The notes: generated by a model from the letters alone, not told the origin. DNA of 64,000 nucleotides from Methanobacteriota archaeon (GCA_016841955.1 JAENYE010000001.1:384025-448024); one strand, 5' to 3'. Positions 51,652 to 61,480 are shown, counted from the stretch's first letter. Program-made: numbers and translations.

Positions 51652-52522
51652 ATTACCCTTTGTGTCAGTAATTATTCCAACTTATCATGATTGGAATAAA
51701 CTGACCCTTTGTATCGAGGCATTAAAGCAGCAAACCTATCCTCAAGAGCGCTTTGAAGTGCTCGTCGTCAACAACGACCCTGAGGACATGCCATCTAACT
51801 TAAGCTTACCTGCAAACTGTAAATTAATTGTTGAAGCAAGACCTGGCTCATATGCAGCTCGAAATGCAGCAATAAGATTATCCAAGGGAGAAATCCTTGC
51901 CTTTACAGACTCTGACTGCATCCCCTATCCCAATTGGGTAGAAGAATGCGTAAAACTTCTTGAGTCAAGCCCGGACATAGAAAGAGTGGCAGGAAAAGTA
52001 GAATTGTATTTTAAGAGTGACAAATTAAGCTTCGCTGAGATTTACGAGAAAGTTTTTGCCTTCCCACAAAAGCAATATGCATCTAACGGGATTTCAGTTA
52101 CTGCAAATCTAGCGACATATAGGTCCGTGATGGATAAAGTGGGCCTGTTTAATGATTGCATGATGTCTGGTGGAGATACTGAGTGGTCACGAAGAGCTCA
52201 AATTCAAGGATCCAAGATAGTCTATGGAGATAATTGTGTTGTCAAACATCCGGCAAGATATAGTATATCTGAACTCACAGAGAAGGCCAGACGGATTTCA
52301 GGGGGTAATTTGGCTTTTGAGAGAGAATCCGGAGAGAGAAGTTATTGGTTGGTGCGGGGTTTGTTGCCCCCAGTTTACGGAGTGATGGAGATCGCAAGAT
52401 CGCCTTACCTCTCAGTTCGGGAAAAAGTTATTGCTTCTTTGGTGCGCTATTTTCTAAAAGTATACACGACTTGGCACAAGGTGCTACTATGTATCGGTAT
52501 TAATGAACCACCACGCAAATGA
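51632..52522 (+). CDS. Glycosyltransferase family 2
   Basis: A 296-residue GT-A enzyme. SVIIPTYHDWNKLTLCIEAL opens the fold, VNNDPEDMP is the nucleotide-binding Asp region and FTDSDCIPYPNW is the metal-binding DxD. GGDTEWSRRAQ is the acceptor-site ED-like motif. Its start lies inside the preceding gene (ATG pair 51632/51635), so the two are coupled. Substrate unknown. Confidence 0.9.
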   Translation: MMCRLDRLPFVSVIIPTYHDWNKLTLCIEALKQQTYPQERFEVLVVNNDPEDMPSNLSLPANCKLIVEARPGSYAARNAAIRLSKGEILAFTDSDCIPYPNWVEECVKLLESSPDIERVAGKVELYFKSDKLSFAEIYEKVFAFPQKQYASNGISVTANLATYRSVMDKVGLFNDCMMSGGDTEWSRRAQIQGSKIVYGDNCVVKHPARYSISELTEKARRISGGNLAFERESGERSYWLVRGLLPPVYGVMEIARSPYLSVREKVIASLVRYFLKVYTTWHKVLLCIGINEPPRK

Positions 52523-52717
52523 TTCTAGTAAGGTCTGGTTAGGGCATCTGAGCACTCTAATTTTTAGGCGCACGGGGGACCGAGCATCTATTCTAGTATG
52601 ATGGAGTAAATGCGGCTCAGGGATGAAAAAGAGCCCTAAAGGGAGAATTATATCCGTAATGAAAGACCTAATATATAAATACAGGTCGGCATTTAAATAT
52701 TAGCAGAAGTGGGTGCA

Positions 52718-53671
52718 ATGGGTCCTAAAGTAAGCGTAATAATTCCAACCTATAATCGAGCTCAATCCTTGAATCGGGCAATTCAAAGTGTACTCGATCA
52801 GACTTATCAAAATTTCGAGTTAATCGTAGTAGATGATGGATCTAAAGATGATATTGAAACGGTCATCAGGGGCTTCAGCGATAATCGAATCAAGTACTTC
52901 CGACATGATGTCAATTTGGGGGGATCGGCTGCCCGAAATACGGGAATCAAGAACTCCACTGGAAAATATCTTGCATTTCTGGATAGTGATGATGAATGGC
53001 TGGAAAGGAAGTTAGAACTGCAAGTGCATGCCGTGGAAAATAGGCCATCCGATGCCTGGAGTGGGGTGTATTGTGATTTCATCCTCTATACAAATGGAAA
53101 GAGCGAAGTAGTGGAAGCTGTCAAATGTGGGAACCTCAAGAAAGACTTACTAAATCTAGAAGTGAGCTTGTGTGCAGGTTCTACTCTTCTCATTTCTAAA
53201 TCGGTAACTGATGATATTGGGTTGTTTGATGAAAGCTTTAAGCGACATCAAGATTGGGAATACTTAGTTAGATTTTTTAGGAAATATAATATTCTCTCCG
53301 TGAGAGAGCCACTGGTTAAGATAAATGGACACAGTATAATAAAAGGAGCAACAGTCGCAGAGGCCAGAGAGCAATATCTTTCTAAATTTGAAACGGACAT
53401 TGATGAATTTGGTAGGGATCTGGCGCAAGAAATCCGTGCAAAACACTGGTTAAGGGTGTCTGTGACATTTGCAAAAGAAATGAATTGTTTAGAAAGTTTT
53501 AGGTACCTAAAAAGATCCCTGCAATGTAAAGTACTACCATTACGGGCATACTGCAGCATGTTGTATCGAGCCACTTTAAGAAAGATTGTTTTGATGGAGA
53601 TGGGTAACAAACAAACCGTTCAACGAATGAGGATTTATCCCAAGTGCTCAACATTAGATGTGGAAGATTGA
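52718..53671 (+). CDS. Glycosyltransferase family 2
   Basis: A 317-residue GT-A enzyme. VSVIIPTYNRAQSLNRAIQSVLDQ, VDDGSKDD and FLDSDDEW are all intact, and HQDWEYLVRFF supplies the catalytic-base type motif. I chose the ATG at 52718; a GTG at 52709 is in frame. TATA-like runs (AATATATAAATAC at about 52,667, TTTAAATATT at about 52,693) precede it. The end of the plus-strand glycan run is here, before the transposase graveyard. Confidence 0.9.
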   Translation: MGPKVSVIIPTYNRAQSLNRAIQSVLDQTYQNFELIVVDDGSKDDIETVIRGFSDNRIKYFRHDVNLGGSAARNTGIKNSTGKYLAFLDSDDEWLERKLELQVHAVENRPSDAWSGVYCDFILYTNGKSEVVEAVKCGNLKKDLLNLEVSLCAGSTLLISKSVTDDIGLFDESFKRHQDWEYLVRFFRKYNILSVREPLVKINGHSIIKGATVAEAREQYLSKFETDIDEFGRDLAQEIRAKHWLRVSVTFAKEMNCLESFRYLKRSLQCKVLPLRAYCSMLYRATLRKIVLMEMGNKQTVQRMRIYPKCSTLDVED

Positions 53672-54825
53672 TCAGGATGAGATCACCCCAATATCTCCCG
53701 ATCATGACAATGCATGCCAAGATCAAACCAGATTGATCCTCCTCGCTTCGGATATTTCCGGTTTCTCCAGTTGATCGGGATGTTACTTCGGATTCCCAGT
53801 CCTGGTTGTACTGACGAATCTCCCGAACATCGTGGGCAGTGTTCGCCGAGATGATCGTTGGTCGCTCCTCCGTCCTGTAATTTCAAATGCTTTGGGGTAG
53901 ACAAGTTGCTTTTCTCGCCGAAGCTGGTGGGAGAGAGCATGGGCTCTTCGGGTTCTCCTGGTCAGCCGGTCGACAGGATCTCGGTGGTCGTTCCGTGCGG
54001 AGTTGCGTTGACCCGGTCGCACCGCCGGCGGAACTGCCAGTTCACATCTTCAAATGGCATGAAGGTGCTCCCAAGGAGGAAACCCTGTCTCATGTGGCCA
54101 ATGGAATTCTTGACTTCCCCCTTGGTCAGTGATATTCTCGCACTTTGTGACCGATATCAAGGCAATCCTAGAAAAAAAGGGTTCAACCGGTTATGATGGC
54201 TATAAAAAGGTAAAAGACAATAAGCTGAGTGTTCTGCTCATTCAGAGCAGTCTTCCCCTTGTAAGTACCCACGATTTCCAATTCACCTAAAGATCTCATG
54301 TAAGGCGTATGTCTCCAATTAAAATGGGGAACCAAAGTCGGGAGCATTTCCCAAAAAAGAATTACTTCCCTGACTGGCAGGATCAATCCTGATGGGTATC
54401 AACGGGGAGTGGATCATTGGCAGAAGACATTTGACGATGAAAGAGGGTTGGTCAGGCGCAGAGGCGGAGCTTAGACAAATTACAGAAGATCTGGGACACT
54501 GCCACAGATTCCCGCATTGATCGCATTCCTAGAGGCGATGTGACGAGAGAGTATCAACGAAAAGCCGACTGACCAGACGAAGGTGCAGACATTATACCCG
54601 ACCCAGAAGCTGACCACACTGATCAACCCAGGAAAAACACTGGATAGAGACGCAGTCACCATCTCACGAACTTGAAATCATTGAATAGCCTAGTTCTGCA
54701 GTTGATAGTTCAGGAAGGGTTGAGTTCGTGCGAAAGGTGGCCCCGAACCCTTACTGCAGAAGGTTAGGAACCGAGACATTTGACCAAAATTAGGAACCGA
54801 GACATTTGACCAAAAATTTCGGCGA
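53672..54825. mobile_element. Graveyard of transposase fragments
   Basis: Over 1.1 kb there is no intact gene, but pieces of at least two insertion-sequence types can be read. On the minus strand, about 54,137-53,900 encodes MRQGFLLGSTFMPFEDVNW, then HGTTTE, like the C terminus of IS21 IstA, with a frameshift before its end. Minus-strand sequence about 53,850-53,690 encodes GIRSNIPINWRNRKYPKRG, like IS4/IS5-type transposases. On the plus strand, about 54,190-54,280 encodes GYDGYKKVKDNKLSVLL, another DDE-transposase fragment. A tandem repeat closes the block at 54,764-54,815. Confidence 0.65.
54764..54815. repeat. Tandem 26-base duplication
   Basis: TTAGGAACCGAGACATTTGA plus CCAAAA occurs at 54764-54789 and again, exactly and head to tail, at 54790-54815. 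It lies 10 bases beyond the stop of the minus-strand glycosyltransferase. It looks like an insertion-sequence end or target duplication left after excision. Confidence 0.85.
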
Positions 54826-55845
54826 TTATTCCCTTTGCGCCTCAAACGTCGGTTTGGTTCGCGGCACTAAGAGTCGATAAACAATATACGGTATAAGCAA
54901 TAAGCGTACCCCCAGTTCAACAGATTCATATAAAAGAAAATATGTGGCAAAATACCGATCTTCGCTGTTGATTAACATTTTGTAAAAGGGAACCAGGTAC
55001 GCTGAAAAACTAAGTGCATATGTAATTACCAATGCAAAAATGATATAACCGATCTCCTTTTGGTACAAGGACAGTAAAAGAAATGCAAATAGGAAGAGAG
55101 ACAGTCCATAGGTATAACCAAAAGACAGCAAATTAGATGTACCAGCCTCCCGCCACCTTAACTGTTGCTTAAAAAAACCGCGAATACTACTTGTGCATTT
55201 TGTGTACACATATATATCTGGAGCGTAATGTATTTTCAGTCCTTTTCCCTTCCCGCGGTTTATAAAGTCCGATGTTATTGAAGTTTTACCTTCATTAAAT
55301 CCACCAATTATATCGATAACCCCTTTTTTGAATGCATTATTGACCCCTACCGGTGGGAGGCCCCTTACCCCCCCATACTTAAATTTAGCTAAATAACGAG
55401 CATTTTGCGTTTTCTCTAACCAATTTAGGGGTTCTTTGGCATAACACGCACCGATGACTATATCATAATCTTCTAAATGTCCTATCATTCTGGAAATCCA
55501 GTCCCTATTAACTGCAGCATCTGCATCTGTGATTAAGATGTACCTGCCCCTCGCAACCCTTAATCCATAGTTCTGGGCACTCGCCTTACCCCCATTTGTT
55601 TTGGACACTGCAATAACATTTTGGTACTTCACTTGATAGGAGGTAGCGATTTCATAAGTTCTGTCAGTACTCCCATCATTCACAACTATTATTTCATACT
55701 GAGTTTTAGGAAAATCAACTCCAAGAATCGAATTTAAACAATCGTCTAAGACTGTTTCTTCATTGTGTGCGGGGATAATTATTGAAGCGACTATATTTTC
55801 TACCTCTGTTTCGACTTTGTTGTGAAACGCATCCAAATACATCAC
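54826..55845 (-). CDS. Membrane glycosyltransferase family 2 (processive type)
   Basis: A 339-residue GT2. The GT-A part has ASIIIPAHNEETVLDDCL, VNDGST and ITDADAAVNRDW (DxD). QQLRWREAG is the Q-x-x-R-W motif of processive enzymes such as cellulose or hyaluronan synthases. Three or four C-terminal membrane spans follow. An ATG at 55842 is an alternative start. It is AT-rich and oriented against the preceding cluster half. It may build the glycan backbone or a polysaccharide. Confidence 0.87.
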   Translation of the reverse strand: MMYLDAFHNKVETEVENIVASIIIPAHNEETVLDDCLNSILGVDFPKTQYEIIVVNDGSTDRTYEIATSYQVKYQNVIAVSKTNGGKASAQNYGLRVARGRYILITDADAAVNRDWISRMIGHLEDYDIVIGACYAKEPLNWLEKTQNARYLAKFKYGGVRGLPPVGVNNAFKKGVIDIIGGFNEGKTSITSDFINRGKGKGLKIHYAPDIYVYTKCTSSIRGFFKQQLRWREAGTSNLLSFGYTYGLSLFLFAFLLLSLYQKEIGYIIFALVITYALSFSAYLVPFYKMLINSEDRYFATYFLLYESVELGVRLLLIPYIVYRLLVPRTKPTFEAQRE

Positions 55846-55883
55846 ATCCTAAGATATCATCAAATATCTTCTGTCAGATTCTG

Positions 55884-57395
55884 TTACATGGCCTGGATTT
55901 CTTCAAACCCATTGCAATATATGATATTATTGGTTTCATCCTCTCCCTGCAGGCCTACATCGTACGGTCTTACAAGGTATTGTATCTGTATATTGTAGAG
56001 ATTGTTACTAGATGCAAAGGGTTTTTTTACGAATCTAGATAGCTCATTTAGTGTTTTAGGGAGGGGACTTAGATGAATGTCAAGAGAGCGAGTTCTTTGG
56101 GGCTCATATAGAAGTTGATCTAGAGAGTAAGATAGAGGTACCGGATTAGAAGTATAGGCTCCAATATACCTTTGGATTACACCTCCCCCACTAATTGGCT
56201 GGTTTTCTGTTTCTTGCTCAATATATTGGGTTAACGAGTATGCAGATTCCTTCATGTAGTTCTTATATCCCTGATCATCGGTATTAGTGTACGACGCATA
56301 TATGACCCAAGATGAAAACCCGATAACCAATACAAGAATTGTTATGACTAAACACTGCCTTGACAAAGGCTTAAAGAATTCAAGTAGCGAAAGTATGCCG
56401 ATTGCCGCGAATATGATGAAGAATGGCTGTAATGTCTGGTAAACGTAAAAAGAGTGCCCTAAAAGCGGGATAGATAGAGCAGCAGTACATAACAAAAACC
56501 AATCCGTGAATAGTTTAGACGGCTTAAAAACAATCGTTATTAGGCCAATCATGGAGAGAGGTAATAAGATACCTAATCTCGCGGTCATACATATGCACGT
56601 GCCTATAAGATAGTGATACCAGGCATCACCTTTGAACATTGCAAAATGATTATAGTCCTGAGCCCATGCATTCTGCATAAAGAAAAATTGCACTATAAAT
56701 AACGAGATTATTACGACAACGATAAGATAAGGCACATTCTTTGAGCCAAACTTATAATAGTTGTTGTAAATATAGTTTGCCAGGATATATCCAAGAAAAA
56801 CCAATAATAGCAAAACAAACGTTTTGTGTAATGCAGCTAATGTCAAAAATAACATTCCTAACATCAAACCATACCGATATGATCGATGTTTATGCCACCT
56901 AAGCAGGCACCAGACAAATAAAGGAGTTATCATAAATAGTATGCCTCGCGAAGAGGCGGTCCACAACGTAAATCCAATTGTTAGCGGAGCTAATGTAAAT
57001 AAAAGAGCCACGAGAGATCGGAATGAGAGACTATCGCTGAATTCGCTTGCTAACGAGAATGAGGCAATCACTCCTAATAATCCGAAGATTAATGACGAAT
57101 AGTAGATCGTCCATTCCATATTTAGATCCGTGGTTAAAGACGTAATAGCCAAAAGATGTGGCAGCCCAGAGGCATATGAATACGGATATAAACCAAAAAA
57201 CGATAAGGGGGACAATAACCATACTGCATAGTTGTTTGAACATATTGTTTGGGAAAGGGCATGAATGAAGAAAGAATCAGTTCCAAGCTCGTGTGGGGCA
57301 ATTGGGAATCTTATAACTAGATTTAGAGCCAACAACAAGATTGGAATTAAGAACAATGACGATTTACTCAGACAGATATCCAGTTTCATTATCAT
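55884..57395 (-). CDS. Large multi-span membrane protein, GT-C-like
   Basis: A 503-residue protein with about twelve hydrophobic spans and a soluble C-terminal region from about residue 390. The first loop has APHELGTDSFFIHALSQTI, where an acidic residue after span 1 matches the plan of GT-C enzymes that use polyprenyl-phosphate sugars on the outer face. I recognise no exact family. Its place between a GT2 and a DUF354 gene supports a glycan role. Strongly AT-rich. Confidence 0.62.
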   Translation of the reverse strand: MIMKLDICLSKSSLFLIPILLLALNLVIRFPIAPHELGTDSFFIHALSQTICSNNYAVWLLSPLSFFGLYPYSYASGLPHLLAITSLTTDLNMEWTIYYSSLIFGLLGVIASFSLASEFSDSLSFRSLVALLFTLAPLTIGFTLWTASSRGILFMITPLFVWCLLRWHKHRSYRYGLMLGMLFLTLAALHKTFVLLLLVFLGYILANYIYNNYYKFGSKNVPYLIVVVIISLFIVQFFFMQNAWAQDYNHFAMFKGDAWYHYLIGTCICMTARLGILLPLSMIGLITIVFKPSKLFTDWFLLCTAALSIPLLGHSFYVYQTLQPFFIIFAAIGILSLLEFFKPLSRQCLVITILVLVIGFSSWVIYASYTNTDDQGYKNYMKESAYSLTQYIEQETENQPISGGGVIQRYIGAYTSNPVPLSYSLDQLLYEPQRTRSLDIHLSPLPKTLNELSRFVKKPFASSNNLYNIQIQYLVRPYDVGLQGEDETNNIIYCNGFEEIQAM

Positions 57396-57417
57396 TACTC
57401 CTTCATTCAGCTTTCAA

Positions 57418-58500
57418 CTAGAACCGATCCTGAAAATCAGGATTTTTCTTAATCACATCAAAACTATGTGGATAATTCTCAATAAACCACGTCATAAACG
57501 CTGTAACATCAATCTTATTTCGGATTAAATTCTCTCTCTTCTGGAACCATTCATCTTTGATGCGCTGCTGGTCAATCAGTTCTATAGCCTTCAACAAAAC
57601 ATTGTCCGGATTATGAACATTATATATCAGACCATAATTCCGTTCAAGATCGTTGAAATTACCTAATTCTTGAGATCTAGGATGGCAGATTATAGCAGGG
57701 GTTCCAAGGATCGCAGCTTCCGTTACCATGGTCCCAGAATCCGCGATGAATAATGAAGCATGATATAAGACATCATGCATCAGATGGGGAGGTATACATA
57801 TTGAATATTTATCAAGACCTCCCGGCAGGGGGATCTCCGATGATATAAACACTGCCGCATGCTTCTCCAACTTATCTACCAACTTTAGTTTATTCTCAAT
57901 GGACAGTCCACTTGTCGCCATATCATGCGATGCATCAAAGGCACTAAATCGTAATAGCACATATTTATCACCCCTCGATAGATTAAGCCATTTAAGTGCG
58001 GTTAGATCCGGTTTAAACCAATTAGGGTGGAGATAGGCAAGTTCTTTATAGCTTCTAATGTGAATCTGCTTTCGTCCCAAGTCTTTTGTAAAAACATCAG
58101 GTGTGATAATGGCGTCTGTAAATGGCACGGTTAAAGATAAGATTAATTTAGCAGTATCTGTATCCGTAAACGCGATAGAAGGCTTTCCGGTTAGCCAACT
58201 CACCTGGGCGGCATAGGGCGATGATACACTCACAAATAGATCGGGGTTAAACTGTTTGGAGATTTTCAAGAGTTTACGATCGTTTTTAAACATCGTAAAC
58301 ATTTTGTGTGCTAATCCCGGTGTATTCTTTTCCAGCTCCTCGTACTTAAAGCCGTACGTTTCAAGGAGTTTCCCAACGATTCCCTCACGCTCTCGTATGC
58401 ATATCTTTACACTGTGACCATCCGCTTCCAGATTCCTTACAATATATTTAAAAAAATGAACATGCGCCGGATGCCCGATATCAAAGAGAACCTTCGTAAT
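57418..58500 (-). CDS. DUF354 glycosyltransferase-like protein with ATT start
   Basis: A 360-residue DUF354 protein (GT-B-like; related to UDP-GlcNAc 2-epimerase and MurG folds). The family N terminus KVLFDIGHPAHVHFF begins right after codons ATT-ACG at 58500-58495. An in-frame TAA sits three codons upstream and no ATG, GTG or TTG occurs before residue 67. Translation therefore must start at ATT, or the start codon is mutated. The C-terminal half has ADSGTMVTEAAILGTPAIICHPR. It is a likely transferase or epimerase in this glycan locus. Confidence 0.78.
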   Translation of the reverse strand: MTKVLFDIGHPAHVHFFKYIVRNLEADGHSVKICIREREGIVGKLLETYGFKYEELEKNTPGLAHKMFTMFKNDRKLLKISKQFNPDLFVSVSSPYAAQVSWLTGKPSIAFTDTDTAKLILSLTVPFTDAIITPDVFTKDLGRKQIHIRSYKELAYLHPNWFKPDLTALKWLNLSRGDKYVLLRFSAFDASHDMATSGLSIENKLKLVDKLEKHAAVFISSEIPLPGGLDKYSICIPPHLMHDVLYHASLFIADSGTMVTEAAILGTPAIICHPRSQELGNFNDLERNYGLIYNVHNPDNVLLKAIELIDQQRIKDEWFQKRENLIRNKIDVTAFMTWFIENYPHSFDVIKKNPDFQDRF

Positions 58501-58536
58501 ATCACCTTATAGTTACAATTAGCAAAATTTTGAGAA

Positions 58537-59532
58537 CTACTGATAATAACTTATCGCAACAATCCCCACGAACACCAGCTCTATCCCATAGACGAACAGC
58601 ACCACATCCCGCTCGTAGACCTTCGCTTTCACTTTCTTAAGAACCGCAATCGCCAGGTGGGTCGTATCGTAGATCTTGTCGTAGGGCATCTCCAGACTCC
58701 CATCGGGGTTCGGCCTGGCAAAAGCCTCCACATGAAGCCGCTTCCTCAGGGGCAGAAAAAAGTCCAGAATATAGGGGATGAATAACAGCAGGGCAATCTT
58801 CTCGAGATCCCCAAGGATCGCCACGCAGGCAATGAGCGCACCGACGGAGTAGGTGAGGGTGTCTCCCGGGAAGATCTGTGCAGGATACCAGTTGAACAGC
58901 AGGAAGGCCATGAGTGCGCCGGCCATCCCGAATGCCAGCACCGCGGGGATCGCTTTGTCCCCGAGAAACGCGACAAACCCGAGCACCGAGAGGATGATGA
59001 CCCCCATCCCGGCCTCGAGCCCGTTGTAACCGGCAAGGATGTTGTAGCCGTTTGAGGCGCACATGATGCCAAGAGGGATGATCAGGAGAGGATAGGCTAT
59101 CCCCCAGTCAACAGTCCCGATTACGGGAAGCGTCATCGCAGATTGGCCGGCGTTGATCGCCATCATCGGCATTGCGGCCGGGATGGCGAGGAGCGGTTTC
59201 TGCCAGTGCGATAGTCCTTTCTTCCAGCCCAGGATATCGTCCATCATACCGATGAGGGCGATGAGCAGGATCGTGCAGAGGCAGGCGAGGATCGGGACGA
59301 ACCCGTCGCTGCCGTAATAGAATGTTTTAAGGCCGATGTAGAGGAGGATTGCTGTAACAAAGCCGAAGATCACGCAGATGCCGCCCATCTCCGCGACTTC
59401 CGGCCTGTCGGGCTTGTTCATGTCCTTCCCGGTAAGGCCCTGGGCATGCGCCTTCCCGATCCATGGCGGAATGATGTAGTACGTGACAAAAAAACTCGCC
59501 AGCACGATGCCCGCCAGAAGGACCAGATCCAT
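58537..59532 (-). CDS. GlcNAc-1-phosphate transferase (MraY/Alg7 family)
   Basis: A 331-residue membrane enzyme of about ten spans that attaches a HexNAc-1-phosphate to polyprenyl phosphate, the first step of a lipid-linked glycan. NKPDRPEVAEMGGICVIFGF, IGMMDDILGWKKGL (DD motif), NGYNILAGYNGLEAGMG and FPGDTLTYSVGALIA are the family signatures, close to archaeal AglH/Alg7. The ATG at 59532 sits about 30 bases after a TATA box (about 59,559-59,567), so the mRNA is nearly leaderless. GC is high again from here. Confidence 0.92.
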   Translation of the reverse strand: MDLVLLAGIVLASFFVTYYIIPPWIGKAHAQGLTGKDMNKPDRPEVAEMGGICVIFGFVTAILLYIGLKTFYYGSDGFVPILACLCTILLIALIGMMDDILGWKKGLSHWQKPLLAIPAAMPMMAINAGQSAMTLPVIGTVDWGIAYPLLIIPLGIMCASNGYNILAGYNGLEAGMGVIILSVLGFVAFLGDKAIPAVLAFGMAGALMAFLLFNWYPAQIFPGDTLTYSVGALIACVAILGDLEKIALLLFIPYILDFFLPLRKRLHVEAFARPNPDGSLEMPYDKIYDTTHLAIAVLKKVKAKVYERDVVLFVYGIELVFVGIVAISYYQ

Positions 59533-59558
59533 TGATAAATTATTCACGTAGTGTTTAT

Positions 59559-59567
59559 ATCAAGGTA
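59559..59567 (-). promoter_or_regulatory. TATA box of the GlcNAc-1-phosphate transferase gene
   Basis: GATATAAAC on the minus strand places transcription start near 59,536, only a few bases before the ATG at 59532. The spacing argues for a leaderless or nearly leaderless transcript and against the upstream GTG at 59547. Confidence 0.6.
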
Positions 59568-59573
59568 GCGAAT

Positions 59574-61307
59574 TCAGCCCCCCGATTCAGCACGAAATTT
59601 GTAGATTTCCGCACCGCTCTCGTACATCGTCTCGTAATTGACGGCGTCAAAGTTCGGGTTTATCTTCGGATAGACGCTGGAATACTCGGAGAACGGCGGG
59701 ACGTACCCGGGCCGCGAGAGGGAAATATTCGAGACATAGACCACCGTGGGCACATCACCCGCCTCCCGGAGCGCGGCAAGGGTCTTTGCGCTGTTCGGGT
59801 CCCGGATCATCTGCTGGATAACCCCGTAGCCATACGGTGTATCCCCGGGCACCAGGCGGGGCCGGGCGACCGGGACCCCGGTGAGGGGGTAGACCCATGC
59901 GCCGGTCTCGTCGAGGTTGATGCAGACCATATCCGTCGTGTTCTGCTCCGAGAGCCATGCCATCGCCGCCGCGTCCTCCGGCGGGAGCGCCCAGGCCCCG
60001 GCGTAGGTGAAGAGGACCACCGCCATGGCGGCGACACCGGCGGCCGCGAGGAGGAGGGCGAAGACCGGACGCGCCTTCGGCAGGGCCGTGGCCATCGCCG
60101 CGAGCGCCGCCGCCCCGAAGATGCTGAAGGGGACGTAGAGTTGCGCGAGGACCCGGTTCGGCGTGGCGACGAAGTCGAGCACCCCGATATCGGAGAAGAC
60201 GAACATTCCCGCGATGGCGACCATCCAGGCGATGCCGAGCCGGTCGAGCCGGTCGCGGTTGTAGAGGGCGACGACGAACCCGAATACCGAGAGGAGCGCC
60301 CAGAACCACTGCGCGACGTACTCGGCCGCGAGCGCCTTGCTGCCGGCGAGGGAGAGAAGAAACGCGGGTTCGTGAACGGGAGCAACGAGCACGACGGCGA
60401 TAACAACTGCAGCAAAGAGCAGCGGGAGCGTCAGGGGGTACCGCTTCAGGGCCGCGGCGTGATCCCTCAGGTACTCGATCCCGAGCCAGACGACGAAGAT
60501 CACGGCAAGGTACGCCAGGTACCTCGTGTGGGTAAACGCCATCCCGAGGACGAGCAGGGGGAGGAGCCGCCGCTCCACGACGACGGCAAGGACCGCGGCC
60601 ACAAGGAGCATCTCGGCGGCCGCGCTCGGGTAGCCGGCCCAGATGAGGTACATGTAGTGCGCGGGGAAGCAGAAGCCGGCGAGGATGAACGCAAAGACGG
60701 CGACCTCCCGGCGGCCGAGTTCCCTGACCACCGAGTAGACGAGGACCGGGGTGACGGCAGTGACGAGAACCGGGATGGTCTGCACGAGGTTTAAGACCGG
60801 GAAGACCCCGCCCCAGAACGCGGCGAAGAAGTGGAACCCCTTCGGGTAGTAGTCCCAGTAGTCCCCGAAGGGATAGAGGCTGACCGGCACCTCCCCGCCG
60901 TCGAGGAGCATGCGGACGATCGAGGCGTGGGCGACGGCATCCCCGGCCATCCACATGGTGATCGCGGAGAAGAAGACGAGGCCGATACCGACGTAGATGA
61001 CCGACAGGCACCCGACGGCGATGTCCGGGCGGTCGAAGTCCCGGGTGAAGATCGCCCGGTACCGCAGCGAGAGAGCCGCCCCGACGAGCAGGACGGGCAG
61101 CTCTCCCACCCACGGGGCCGCCCCGAGAACCCCCGCAAGAATCCCGGCGAGAGAGAGAAGGGCATAGCCGGCCGCAAACGAGAGGGCGAGCTTCGTCATC
61201 GGCCGGGCATTCCGGACGAGGCCGAAGGCCAGCGGCGCCCCGGCGAGCAGCGTGCCCGCAACCACGGCAAGGGTGCAGATGATATTCAGCAGCAGGTCCG
61301 GGAGCAT
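59574..61307 (-). CDS. Large membrane protein, GT-C/DUF6541-like
   Basis: A 577-residue protein with about thirteen spans and a C-terminal soluble domain of about 150 residues. The loop MAGDAVAHASIVRMLLDGGEVPVSLYPFGDYWDYYPKGFH holds Asp and Tyr residues in the place of the GT-C catalytic loop. The C-terminal part opens AMAWLSEQNTTDM and ends YESGAEIYKF, as in archaeal membrane proteins often found beside glycan genes. Starts at 61307 (LPDLLLNIICTLAVV) or 61343 are possible; I prefer 61307 because it opens directly into span 1. Confidence 0.72.
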   Translation of the reverse strand: MLPDLLLNIICTLAVVAGTLLAGAPLAFGLVRNARPMTKLALSFAAGYALLSLAGILAGVLGAAPWVGELPVLLVGAALSLRYRAIFTRDFDRPDIAVGCLSVIYVGIGLVFFSAITMWMAGDAVAHASIVRMLLDGGEVPVSLYPFGDYWDYYPKGFHFFAAFWGGVFPVLNLVQTIPVLVTAVTPVLVYSVVRELGRREVAVFAFILAGFCFPAHYMYLIWAGYPSAAAEMLLVAAVLAVVVERRLLPLLVLGMAFTHTRYLAYLAVIFVVWLGIEYLRDHAAALKRYPLTLPLLFAAVVIAVVLVAPVHEPAFLLSLAGSKALAAEYVAQWFWALLSVFGFVVALYNRDRLDRLGIAWMVAIAGMFVFSDIGVLDFVATPNRVLAQLYVPFSIFGAAALAAMATALPKARPVFALLLAAAGVAAMAVVLFTYAGAWALPPEDAAAMAWLSEQNTTDMVCINLDETGAWVYPLTGVPVARPRLVPGDTPYGYGVIQQMIRDPNSAKTLAALREAGDVPTVVYVSNISLSRPGYVPPFSEYSSVYPKINPNFDAVNYETMYESGAEIYKFRAESGG

Positions 61308-61480
61308 CGGGCAACCATCTCGGTGATTGCGTCTGTTTCCCATGGTGCATGAACCTTCCCCACCAAATGAGAGTTTGAGTGTTTCATGAAGGTGCGATGG
61401 GCGCTTTTCGTACAGGACGGGCAGAAACAGGCCGCAACCATCTCAAAACGATGAAATAGTCTCAACAGAAACTATACCGC

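Noticed and set aside
53783-54196. Small hypothetical proteins in the gap after the last plus-strand GT2
   Set aside because: The frames are pieces of decayed transposases broken by frameshifts, not complete genes.
59532-60794. A 420-codon plus-strand frame opposite the GT-C-like gene
   Set aside because: It is dominated by Arg/Glu/Asp/Gly runs typical of antisense to a hydrophobic gene.
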